From Comamonas sp009360615 (GTDB lineage: Bacteria > Pseudomonadota > Gammaproteobacteria > Burkholderiales > Burkholderiaceae_C): a DNA stretch of 64,000 nt. Below are positions 41,238 to 48,946 of this stretch, one piece after another. The stretch lies in NCBI RefSeq assembly GCF_035784015.1, contig NZ_JALKOW010000003.1; one strand, given 5' to 3'. A program made the translations under genes and the position numbers. The notes under the pieces are model-generated. The model worked only from the letters and a program-made list of their open reading frames with translations, was not told where the DNA came from and did no database searches. Position 1 is the stretch's first letter. Each line of letters starts with the position of its first letter.

Positions 41238-41453
41238 ATGAAACTGCGAACTCTTGCCATCACCGTGACTGCAGCCTTCACGCTTGCCATGTCAGGGTGC
41301 TCCACTTCGCCCACCAATGCCCAGATCGGCACCGGCGTGGGCGCCGTCGCCGGCGGCGTGGTCGGCGATGCACTGTTTGGTTCCACATTGGGCACAGTCG
41401 GCGGCGCTGCAGCAGGCGCGCTGATCGGCAACGAGGTCGGCAAGCGCAAGTAA
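41238..41453 (+). CDS. Small glycine-zipper 2TM lipoprotein A
   Basis: A 71-residue lipoprotein. Signal peptide with lipobox LAMSGC (Cys21) and then a 2TM glycine zipper (IGTGVGAVAGGVVGDALFGS, LGTVGGAAAGALIGNEVG), ending in KRK. Such proteins insert in or line the envelope and affect its integrity. Start at 41238 because ACAGGAGAG lies just upstream. A close paralogue is at 42596, on the other side of the DedA gene. Ends before the terminator at 41482. Confidence 0.88.
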   Translation: MKLRTLAITVTAAFTLAMSGCSTSPTNAQIGTGVGAVAGGVVGDALFGSTLGTVGGAAAGALIGNEVGKRK

Positions 41454-41481
41454 GCGCCCCGATCCGAGAGGAATGCCCAAC

Positions 41482-41509
41482 AAAAAGCCCCGGCGTGCCG
41501 GGGCTTTTT
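41482..41509. terminator. Bidirectional terminator hairpin
   Basis: AAAAAGCCCCGGC and GCCGGGGCTTTTT form a 13-bp perfect palindromic stem around GT, between the glycine-zipper gene and the convergent DedA gene. A-tract and T-tract make it work both ways. Confidence 0.95.
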
Positions 41510-41559
41510 CATGGGCCGTCGCCATGAGGGTGGATGCGCAGCGCTGTCCAGAGCGCAGC

Positions 41560-42213
41560 TCAGGCGGCCCTGGCCTTTTCGGCCTTGCCTGCGCGCCAGG
41601 CTCCGAAGATGGCGATCAGGCCCGGCACCAGGATCAGGCCCCAGATGATTTTCTCGAGATTGTTCTTCACCCACTCCATATTGCCGAAGAAGTAGCCGGC
41701 GGCGCTGATGCCCACGACCCACAGCACGGCCCCCACGACGTTGAACAGGCTGAACCTGGCGCGGCTCATGTGGGCCACACCGGCCACGAACGGTGCAAAG
41801 GTGCGGATGAAGGGCATGAAGCGCGCCAGGATGATGGTCACGCCGCCATAGCGTTCATAGAAGTTGTGGGCCTGGTCAAAGGCCTTGCGGTTGAACCAGC
41901 GCGAATCCTCCCACTGGAACACCTTGGGGCCCAGGTAGCGGCCAATCGTGTAATTGCTCTGGTCGCCCAGAATTGCCGCCGCGAGCAGCACCACCACCGC
42001 CAGCGGATAGCTCATATAGCCTGCTCCGCAGAGCGCTCCGACGATGAACATCAGCGAGTCGCCAGGCAGAAAAGGCATGACGACCACACCGGTTTCAACA
42101 AACACGATGACGAACAACAGGGCATACACCCAGGGCCCGTAGGCCACGACAAAGGCCTCCAGATGCTTGTCGATATGCAGGATGAAGTCGATCAGGAACT
42201 GAATGATTTCCAA
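41560..42213 (-). CDS. DedA-family membrane protein (YqjA/YghB type)
   Basis: A 217-residue inner-membrane protein. DedA proteins act as lipid (C55-P/phosphatidylethanolamine) flippases or proton-linked envelope proteins. Motifs: VFVETGVVVMPFLPGDSLMF, with acidic residues E and D needed in E. coli YqjA, and LARFMPFIRTFAPFVAGVAHM, the conserved arginine helix. There are four to five hydrophobic segments. No ATG fits; TTG at 42213 is preferred since GAGGA lies seven bases upstream, while earlier frame positions to 42612 lack family residues. It is flanked by the two glycine-zipper lipoproteins, suggesting a joint envelope role. Confidence 0.9.
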   Translation of the reverse strand: MEIIQFLIDFILHIDKHLEAFVVAYGPWVYALLFVIVFVETGVVVMPFLPGDSLMFIVGALCGAGYMSYPLAVVVLLAAAILGDQSNYTIGRYLGPKVFQWEDSRWFNRKAFDQAHNFYERYGGVTIILARFMPFIRTFAPFVAGVAHMSRARFSLFNVVGAVLWVVGISAAGYFFGNMEWVKNNLEKIIWGLILVPGLIAIFGAWRAGKAEKARAA

Positions 42214-42595
42214 AACATGGTCCTCGAAAGTGGATTGGCATACCGGCGTATGCCGGCCAGTAATGTACTGCGCACCGCAAGGCCTGCAGACCCTCCTGCC
42301 TTCGCGGGAGTGCCATGTTTTCGAGAGCAAACTCACAGCTGCTTGCAGACTGCAACAAGAGTGGCGTGCCAACGGCAGTTTGTTACAAGTTTTGATAAAA
42401 CTAAACGTCAACAATACGTCAGCTTGCCGAATCTGCTGGCACAGTAGCGATGTGTCGCCGCAAGCCGTGCATTGCAAATCACGACATCGGCCCCCTGGCC
42501 AACACAGTCCGGCGTCTCCAGCCTCCCGCAAATGCAGGAGTGGATACAGAGACCAGACCGCTTTCCATAATGAGCACGACGAGAGGAATACGAAC
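42214..42595. other. Intergenic region between divergent dedA and glycine-zipper genes
   Basis: 382 bases with no gene supported. It contains a short inverted repeat AGTTTT-GAT-AAAACT (42388-42402) and two ACGTCA-like words nearby, in a stretch poorer in GC than its surroundings. It probably carries promoters in both directions; I cannot assign boxes with confidence. Confidence 0.6.
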
Positions 42596-42844
42596 ATGAA
42601 GACATTCACCATGCGCTATGGCAAGGCCCTGACTCTGGCGGCCGCACTGACCGGCGCTCTGGCCCTGGGTGGCTGCGCTCACGGCCCCAGCCGTCAGCAA
42701 GTCGGCATCGGCGCAGGCGCCGTGGCAGGCGGTGCCGTGGGCAACGTGCTGTTCGGCGGCCCGGTCGGCACCATCGGCGGTGCCGCCGCAGGCGCGCTGA
42801 TCGGCAACGAACTCACCAAGGGCGGCTACCGCAACCACCGCTAA
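42596..42844 (+). CDS. Small glycine-zipper 2TM lipoprotein B
   Basis: An 82-residue lipoprotein. Signal peptide with lipobox ALGGC (Cys near residue 27), then a glycine zipper (GIGAGAVAGGAVGNVLFGG, VGTIGGAAAGALIGNEL) and a basic tail KGGYRNHR. It aligns closely with lipoprotein A at 41238 through the zipper (shared GGAAAGALIGNE). Start at 42596 follows GAGAGGAATACG. A hairpin follows at 42865. Functional knowledge is limited to similarity with SlyB/OsmB-like envelope proteins. Confidence 0.88.
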   Translation: MKTFTMRYGKALTLAAALTGALALGGCAHGPSRQQVGIGAGAVAGGAVGNVLFGGPVGTIGGAAAGALIGNELTKGGYRNHR

Positions 42845-42864
42845 GTCCTGTCTTTCAGAGTGAA

Positions 42865-42889
42865 CAAGAGCTGCCATTGGCGGCTCTTG
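42865..42889 (+). terminator. Terminator hairpin after glycine-zipper gene B
   Basis: CAAGAGCTGCC and GGCGGCTCTTG pair over 11 bp with one G-U wobble and a three-base loop, followed by a short T-containing tract before mutL. Confidence 0.7.
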
Positions 42890-42944
42890 GTGTTTCAGGC
42901 AACCAAAAAACTCACTCGCCGGCCGGTTTGTGCGCACGCCTAGA

Positions 42945-45152
42945 ATGATTGCCGTGAACGCATCAAGCCCCGAACTCTCCCCCTCCCCTGCCGAAGCCCC
43001 CGAACAGGCTGCCCCCATGCGCAGGCCGATTCGCGATCTGCCCGACGAGCTGATCAGCCAGATCGCCGCTGGCGAGGTGGTGGAGCGGCCCGCCTCCGTG
43101 GTGCGCGAACTGGTGGACAACGCCCTGGACTCGGGCGCCAGCCAGATCACCGTACGCCTGCTGGCCGGCGGCGTGCGCCTGATCGCGGTGGAAGACGACG
43201 GCTGCGGCATCCCGCGCGACGAGCTGCCCGTGGCCCTGCGCCGCCATGCCACCAGCAAGATCAGCGATCTGCACGATCTGGAAACCGTGGCCACCATGGG
43301 CTTTCGCGGCGAGGCGCTGGCCGCCATTGCCTCGGTATCGGAAACCTCCATCTTCTCGCGCCCCGCAGGTCAGGACTCGGCCTATCTGCTGGATGCGCGC
43401 AGCGGCGAGCTGCGTCCCGCCGCCCGCAACCAGGGCACGACCGTGGAGGTCAAGGAGCTCTTCTTCTCCACGCCCGCGCGCCGCAAATTCCTCAAGACCG
43501 ATGCCACCGAACTCGCGCATTGCATCGAGTCCGTGCGCCGCCATGCGCTGGCACGCCCCGATGTGGGCTTTGCCATCTGGCATGAAGGCAAGCTGGTCGA
43601 GCAATGGCGCGCTGCCGGCGGCCCCTCGGACGATGCGTTGGCTCGCCGCCTGGCCGACGTGCTGAACGACAAGTTTGTCGACCAATCAGTCGCCGTCGAT
43701 CACTGGGCCGGCCCCGTCCACGTCACGGGGCGCGCCGGCATCCCGGACGCTGCGCGCTCGCGTCCCGACCAGCAGTTCTGCTATGTCAACGGCCGCTTTG
43801 TGCGCGACAAGGTCTTGACGCATGCGGCCCGAGCAGCCTACGAGGACGTGCTGCACGGCAACAAACAACCGGTCTACGCGCTCTACATCGAGATCGATCC
43901 CGCGCGCGTGGATGTGAACGTACACCCCACCAAGATCGAGGTGCGCTTTCGCGACAGCCGCGAAGTCCACCAGGCGGTGCGCCACGCGATCGAGAGCGCG
44001 CTGGCCACGCCGCGTGCCGCAGCCGTGGTCGAAGCGGCGGCGCAGGATGCGGCCCGCCAGGCCGGCCTGATCGACGAGAGCACCGTCACGACACCGGCCG
44101 CGGTCAAGGCCGCAAGCAAGCCCGCTGCAGCCCCCTCCTGGCCGCAAACCCGCATGAGCTTTGGCGAGCCCGCCATCGGCAAACCGGTGAGCGATCTGGC
44201 CAAGCTCTGGGAGCCCATGCGAGAGACCACTGCTGAGGCCGCCCCAACGGTGACGACTGCGGCCCCCGCCCCCGAAGGCGCCACACCGGCCCCCACCGAA
44301 TCGGACTGCGGCACGACGACGATCACCAACACCACGGCCATGCCAAGCCCCGTGCCTCAACCCGAGGACGAAGGCATCAGACTGCGCCCTTCGGGCCAGT
44401 CCAGCTACTTTCAGCGCAAAGCGCCTGCCCCCCAGATGCAGGAAGCGCCAGCCGCCACAGTGATCGTCGCCGCTGCGCAACCATCAGCGACGGCCAGGCC
44501 GACGGCAGAAGCCGCCGTGCCCGCCGCTGTTGCAACACAGCAGCCCGCAGCTGACTCGGCCCCGGTCTGGCCGCTGGGCCGTGCCGTAGCCCAGTTGCAC
44601 GGCATCTACATCCTGGCAGAGAACAGTCAGGGCATGGTCATCGTGGACATGCATGCCGCCCATGAGCGCATCGTCTACGAGCAGCTCAAGCATGCCGTCA
44701 ATGGCGACGAACAGATTCCCAGCCAGCCACTGCTGATTCCCGCCACCTTTGCCGCCACCCCCGAGGAAGTCGCCACGGCCGAGGCCCATGCCGAGACCCT
44801 GCTGACCCTGGGCATGGAGGTCTCGCCCTTCTCGCCCAAGACGCTGGCCGTGCGGGCCGTGCCGGCCACGCTGGCCCAGGGCGACGCCGTGGAGCTGGCG
44901 CGCAGCGTGCTGGCCGAGCTGGCCCAGCATGACGCCAGCACCGTGGTTCAGCGCGCGCGCAACGAGATTCTGGCCACCATGGCCTGCCACGGCGCGGTGC
45001 GCGCCAATCGCAAGCTCACGCTGGACGAGATGAATGCGCTACTGCGCCAGATGGAGGTGACCGAGCGCTCCGACCAGTGCAATCACGGCCGCCCTACCTG
45101 GCGGCAGCTGAGCATGAAGGAGCTCGATGCGCTGTTTCTGCGCGGGCGCTGA
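42945..45152 (+). CDS. mutL: DNA mismatch repair protein MutL with endonuclease motif
   Basis: A 735-residue mismatch-repair protein. The N-terminal GHKL ATPase domain (IRDLPDELISQIAAGEVVERP, RELVDNALDSGA, DDGCGI, TMGFRGEALAAIASV) keeps the catalytic Glu and Asn. A very long low-complexity linker rich in Ala/Pro/Thr runs from about residue 380 to 540. The C-terminal domain has DMHAAHERIVYE (the DQHA-x2-E-x4-E endonuclease motif), ACHGAVRANRK and CNHGRPTW. That predicts a nicking MutL as in bacteria without MutH. Start at 42945; a GTG at 42930 is an alternative. It stands before the RpiR gene with 84 bases between. Confidence 0.95.
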   Translation: MIAVNASSPELSPSPAEAPEQAAPMRRPIRDLPDELISQIAAGEVVERPASVVRELVDNALDSGASQITVRLLAGGVRLIAVEDDGCGIPRDELPVALRRHATSKISDLHDLETVATMGFRGEALAAIASVSETSIFSRPAGQDSAYLLDARSGELRPAARNQGTTVEVKELFFSTPARRKFLKTDATELAHCIESVRRHALARPDVGFAIWHEGKLVEQWRAAGGPSDDALARRLADVLNDKFVDQSVAVDHWAGPVHVTGRAGIPDAARSRPDQQFCYVNGRFVRDKVLTHAARAAYEDVLHGNKQPVYALYIEIDPARVDVNVHPTKIEVRFRDSREVHQAVRHAIESALATPRAAAVVEAAAQDAARQAGLIDESTVTTPAAVKAASKPAAAPSWPQTRMSFGEPAIGKPVSDLAKLWEPMRETTAEAAPTVTTAAPAPEGATPAPTESDCGTTTITNTTAMPSPVPQPEDEGIRLRPSGQSSYFQRKAPAPQMQEAPAATVIVAAAQPSATARPTAEAAVPAAVATQQPAADSAPVWPLGRAVAQLHGIYILAENSQGMVIVDMHAAHERIVYEQLKHAVNGDEQIPSQPLLIPATFAATPEEVATAEAHAETLLTLGMEVSPFSPKTLAVRAVPATLAQGDAVELARSVLAELAQHDASTVVQRARNEILATMACHGAVRANRKLTLDEMNALLRQMEVTERSDQCNHGRPTWRQLSMKELDALFLRGR

Positions 45153-45236
45153 CGGCACGGCGGCAATAGCCGCTACATTGCCGCTATCGATCACAACAGC
45201 GGGCCGCAAGATCACGCCCGCCGGCCAACTGTCGTC

Positions 45237-46112
45237 ATGAACCCCAGCCCCTCCGCCCCGGAAACCGCCGAAGCCCAGTCCTTCATCGCCCGCGTGCGTG
45301 CGGCCCTGCCGCAGCTGCCGCCCTCGGAGCGACGGCTGGCGGAATTCCTGCTGGACTTCCCGGGCAACCTGTCCAGCTATGCGGCCGCCGAGATGGCCAA
45401 GCTCACGGGAGTCTCCAATGCCACGGTCACGCGCTTCATACAGCGGCTGGGCTATGAGGGCTACGAGGATGCGCGCCGCCATGCGCGCGCACAGGGTGAC
45501 AATGGCTCGCCGCTGTTCCTGGCGGCCGCATCGGCCCAGGGCAGGCCCACGGAGGATGTGATTGCCACGCATCTGCGTCAGGCCTCGGAGAATCTGGCCG
45601 TCACCATCGGACAGATCTCGGCACAGCAGCTGGAAGACATCGCCACGGCCCTGATCGGCGCCCGACAGCTGTTCTTTGTCGGCTATCGCCAGAACCGCAA
45701 CTTTGCGGCCTATCTGCGCTGGCAGCTGCTGCAGGCACTCGAGATGCCCAGCCAGGTGATACCGGGTGCCGGCGAAACCCTGGGTGAATATGCGGCCCAG
45801 ATCGGCGCCCACGACGTGGTGGTGATCTTTGCCCTGCGCCGCAGCGTGCGCGTGGTCAGCGAGTTCGCACGCCAGGCCAGGCTGCTGGGCGCCCGCCTGA
45901 TCTGCATCACCGACCATGCCAGCCCGGCCCCCGAGGCGGACTGGCTGCTGCGCGTGCAGACCTCCGCGCCTGGGCCGCTGGACAATCACACGGCACTTTT
46001 CATGCTCTGCCACCTGATTGCCACGGCCACCTTGCAGCAAAGCGGGCAACCGGGGCGCAGACACATGGCGGCCATCGAGACCAGCCACGATGCGCTGGAC
46101 GAGATGCTATGA
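45237..46112 (+). CDS. RpiR-family transcriptional regulator
   Basis: A 291-residue regulator. The N-terminal HTH domain (LPQLPPSERRLAEFLLDFPG, KLTGVSNATVTRFIQRLGYEG) is followed by a SIS sugar-phosphate-binding domain (about 125-265) with RQLFFVGYRQNRNFAAYLRW, GEYAAQIGAHDVVVIFALRRS and ARLICITDHASPAP. SIS effectors are usually phosphosugars. It lies just before, and convergent with, the racemase-MFS operon and may regulate it; the palindrome at 48504 is a candidate site. Start at 45237 is supported by the normal HTH position. Confidence 0.9.
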   Translation: MNPSPSAPETAEAQSFIARVRAALPQLPPSERRLAEFLLDFPGNLSSYAAAEMAKLTGVSNATVTRFIQRLGYEGYEDARRHARAQGDNGSPLFLAAASAQGRPTEDVIATHLRQASENLAVTIGQISAQQLEDIATALIGARQLFFVGYRQNRNFAAYLRWQLLQALEMPSQVIPGAGETLGEYAAQIGAHDVVVIFALRRSVRVVSEFARQARLLGARLICITDHASPAPEADWLLRVQTSAPGPLDNHTALFMLCHLIATATLQQSGQPGRRHMAAIETSHDALDEML

Positions 46113-46138
46113 AATCAGAAGCTTGTTGCGCTTTTTAT

Positions 46139-46176
46139 TCATAGATTTCAGTTAATTTTTAACCTGAAATCTATGA
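46139..46176. terminator. Bidirectional terminator hairpin
   Basis: TCATAGATTTCAG and CTGAAATCTATGA form a 13-bp arm pair around an AT-rich 12-base loop that can also pair (GTTAA/TTAAC). It lies between the convergent RpiR and racemase genes. Confidence 0.85.
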
Positions 46177-46231
46177 TTTACCAGTGGTAGAAGCTCTTTA
46201 ATCAATAGCATCTAACCACATCCAACAGCAA

Positions 46232-46933
46232 TCAATGGGTGACGGCGAGCGCCAGGCCCGCCAGCGCCGCCTGCACTGCGGCCACCACCGGCGACAGCAC
46301 CGGCACCTGAAAGCGCGGTGCCAGCCACAGCGCGGCCTCGGACAGCGGACCGCCGCCGATCACCACGGCCTGCGCGCCATCGCGCACGCACTGGGCCACG
46401 GCATCGCCCAGGCGCTCGCACTGCAGGGCCGGGTCCGCGGCCAGCGCCAGCGGCTCGCCCCGGGCAATGTGCGTGCCGCTGAACCAGGGCGTCAGGCCCA
46501 GCGCCGCGACCGAGGCGGCAATCGAAGCCTCCAGACCCGGTGTGGTCGTCGCAATGCCGAAGCGACGCGGGCGGCCCTGCTCATCCCGTGCGGCCTGCAG
46601 CATGGCGGCTTCGCCGATGCCAAAGGCAGCAATCCGCTGCGGCAGGGCCGCACGCAGCAACTCCAATCCGGGATTGCCGAAGGCGGCCACGATGAGGGCC
46701 CGGCCTGCCTGGCTGTCATCGCCCCGGGCAAAGGCCAGGCCCAGACGCAGCACCTCCTGCTCGGCGATCTTCAGCCCGACCTCGTCGGTAATCATGGCCG
46801 CGCCCCTCTCGGCCGTCGCGCCGTGCAGCAACACGCCGGGCGGCAGACAGGCCCGCGCCTGCCTGAGCATCAGCGCCGTGGTCTGCTGCGAGGTATTGGG
46901 GTTGATCAGCAGAATATGCATGCCAGCCTTCAT
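46232..46933 (-). CDS. Asp/Glu/hydantoin racemase-family protein lacking both catalytic cysteines
   Basis: A 233-residue protein of the aspartate/glutamate/hydantoin racemase superfamily. It opens with MHILLINPNTSQQTTALM and has the first active-site loop VAAFGNPGLELLR and the second VIGGGPLSEAAL. Family enzymes have Cys in both loops (CFGDPGL and GCAGM types); here Ala84 and Gly194 stand in. So a two-base racemase mechanism is unlikely, and it may be a decarboxylase, isomerase or non-catalytic member. Its start overlaps the MFS stop (ATGA at 46930-46933), so the two act together. The substrate is unknown. Confidence 0.85.
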   Translation of the reverse strand: MKAGMHILLINPNTSQQTTALMLRQARACLPPGVLLHGATAERGAAMITDEVGLKIAEQEVLRLGLAFARGDDSQAGRALIVAAFGNPGLELLRAALPQRIAAFGIGEAAMLQAARDEQGRPRRFGIATTTPGLEASIAASVAALGLTPWFSGTHIARGEPLALAADPALQCERLGDAVAQCVRDGAQAVVIGGGPLSEAALWLAPRFQVPVLSPVVAAVQAALAGLALAVTH

Positions 46934-48429
46934 GCCGTGCGCTCCTGGCCAGCAGCGACCACGCCTGCAGCGGCAGACTCCTGCTCGGCATGGGATTCGC
47001 CGCCCGCACCTTCCTCGATGGAACGGCCAAAGGTCTCGGGGGCAAACTGCACGGCAATCGCAAAGATGAAATACATGGCGGCGATCATGCCGAACATTCC
47101 CGAGACGCCGTGCAGATCGAACATCTTGCCCGCCAGCACCTGGGACATGGCTCCGCCGATCGTGCCCAGCGCCAGCAGGAAGGAGGTGCCCAGCGCACGA
47201 ATGCGCGTCGGGTAGAGCTCGGGCGCAAAGATCCAGATGGAGGTGTTGAGCGTCAGCACGCAGAACTGGAACAGCGCACCGCAGACCAGGATCATGGCCA
47301 CGCTATCGGTGAAGTTGCCGAACGCCAGGCCCGCCAGACAGGCAGCAATCGCCCCTACCGTCAGCACCCGTTTGCGCGGGAAGTAATAGCCCATGGTCGA
47401 TGCCGCGATCGCCCCAAGCAGACTGCCCATCTGCATGACGATGGTGAAGCTGAAGCTCTTGGTGATGGAGTAACCCTGTGCGACCAGAATCGTCGGCATC
47501 AGCGTGAGCACCGAGAGCTGCGCACCAAACGTCATCCACGAAGCCACACCCACGGCAATCGTGCGCCGCGCATAGCCGCCCCTGAAGATGTCGGTGAAGG
47601 AGCTGCGCTGCACGGTCTGAGCGGCTGCCGTCTGCGCCTGCGCATTGCCTGGGCTGATGAACTCGCGCAGCTCGTACTGGGCATTGGCCAGCTTGCCGGC
47701 CGCCAGCATGCTCAGCACCTGATTGGCTTCCGCGACCCGCCCCTTGGAGAGCAGAAAGCGCGGCGTCTCCGGCACGAAGCGGCGGTAGAACACGATGAAG
47801 ATGGCCGGCATGACCAGACAGCCGAACAGCCAGCGCCAGGAATCATCGCCAGGGAACAGCGTGAACACGCCCAAGGCAAATGCCGGCGCCAGCATATTGC
47901 CCAGACCGCCGCCACCGACGTTGATGAGACCGACTGCCGTGCCGCGAAAGCGGGCGGAGCAGAACTCGGCCAGCATGGTCACGGCCGTGGTGATTTCGCC
48001 GCCCAGACCAAAGCCCACGATGGCACGCGCCACGGCGAGAAAAGCGTAATCGGGTGCCAGTGCGCAGCCGACGGCACCCAGCGTGAACAGCGCCAGGTTC
48101 ACATTGAGCATGAAGCGCCGTCCCATGCGGTCGGCCAGGTAGCCCGAAAGCAGGCGCCCCATGGCTGCAGCAAAGAAAGTGATGGTGTTGAGAAAGGCAA
48201 TGTCCGTCGCGTCCAGCCCCCATTGCTGCCGTAGCAGCGGGCCGACCAGGCCGACCGCGTTCTGTTCGAACACATCGAAGAGCACGCCGCAGACCACCAG
48301 AAAGATGATGCTTTTGTGCGAGCGCGTCACGCCAATCTGGTTGAGCGCATTTTCGAGCTGCTGCATCTGCGCCGCACTGGCCTTGCCTGACGCCAAGGGC
48401 GTCACGGGAATCTCAGCTGCCATATCCAC
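46930..48429 (-). CDS. MFS transporter, sugar/aromatic-acid:H+ symporter-like
   Basis: A 499-residue 12-helix major facilitator protein. It has the family motif between helices 2 and 3 (GYLADRMGRRFMLNVN), the helix-4 segment VARAIVGFGLGGEITTAVTM, a large cytoplasmic central loop (PETPRFLLSKGRVAEANQVL), and a C-terminal half with EAGY-type LYPTRIRALGTSF, pointing to the sugar-porter/AAHS-like group. The N-terminal 40 residues are polar. It is translationally coupled to the racemase-family gene, so it likely imports that protein's substrate, possibly an amino acid, hydantoin or organic acid. The promoter lies in the AT-rich region above 48430. Confidence 0.9.
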   Translation of the reverse strand: MDMAAEIPVTPLASGKASAAQMQQLENALNQIGVTRSHKSIIFLVVCGVLFDVFEQNAVGLVGPLLRQQWGLDATDIAFLNTITFFAAAMGRLLSGYLADRMGRRFMLNVNLALFTLGAVGCALAPDYAFLAVARAIVGFGLGGEITTAVTMLAEFCSARFRGTAVGLINVGGGGLGNMLAPAFALGVFTLFPGDDSWRWLFGCLVMPAIFIVFYRRFVPETPRFLLSKGRVAEANQVLSMLAAGKLANAQYELREFISPGNAQAQTAAAQTVQRSSFTDIFRGGYARRTIAVGVASWMTFGAQLSVLTLMPTILVAQGYSITKSFSFTIVMQMGSLLGAIAASTMGYYFPRKRVLTVGAIAACLAGLAFGNFTDSVAMILVCGALFQFCVLTLNTSIWIFAPELYPTRIRALGTSFLLALGTIGGAMSQVLAGKMFDLHGVSGMFGMIAAMYFIFAIAVQFAPETFGRSIEEGAGGESHAEQESAAAGVVAAGQERTA

Positions 48430-48946
48430 CTCCTCTTGGTTGAGGGCTGGCCTGGCGCTGGGCCGGCAAGCCGATTGAAATCTTGTTTTCTTATTAAAAG
48501 ATATGAAATTTAAATTTCAAATCCAGATTTACCCAGGCCCTGAAGCTGGCTGCGCAGTCTGCCTGCTAAGTCGTGCGCCTGGGTTCATGAAAACCAGTTT
48601 TCACGATTGCAGATTTCGTGCCTGAAATCACATGCACCACAATGGTGCTATCACAGATAAGACATTGCGGGTGGATGAAGCCGGATGTCACGGAAGAAAA
48701 ATACTTGTGTGACAAGCCGCAAAAATGTTTTTACGACACCAGAATGAAAAATCCTTTACTTCAAATGCACCATCTAAGTGCCTGAAAACTAAAAACAAAT
48801 ACAGAAGAACTGCTCCAAATTCGGGCATTGACGCACCACAATTGCGCCCTCATGCACCGAATCCATGCATGACGGCATAACTTTTTGGCATAATTTTGGT
48901 TTCGCGAGTTTCAGCGCATTCCCCTGTCCCTGTCAGAAAGTTCTCT
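48430..48946. other. AT-rich intergenic region between MFS and gdhA
   Basis: 517 bases, conspicuously poorer in GC than the rest of the window. It holds the palindrome at 48504, several A-rich runs around 48690-48830, and a TGGCATAATTTTGG stretch near 48886-48899 that might hold the gdhA -10 (CATAAT). No gene or RNA could be supported. It separates two divergent promoters. Confidence 0.7.
48504..48519. promoter_or_regulatory. 16-bp perfect palindrome upstream of the MFS-racemase operon
   Basis: TGAAATTTAAATTTCA lies 75 bases upstream of the MFS start codon. The form (TGAAA and TTTCA arms) resembles operators of RpiR-type regulators such as HexR-like TGTA/TACA sites, but AT-rich palindromes also arise by chance in this AT-rich stretch. 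A role as operator for the RpiR protein at 45237 is inference. Confidence 0.45.

Noticed and set aside
46990..48234. A 414-codon plus-strand frame over the MFS gene
   Set aside because: It is a shadow of the membrane transporter: polar, arginine-rich and without any family pattern.
48880..48905. A sigma-54-like promoter (TGGCATAATTTTGG) before gdhA
   Set aside because: The -12 element lacks the required GC (it reads GG), and the spacing is not exact; an ordinary -10 CATAAT explains it as well.
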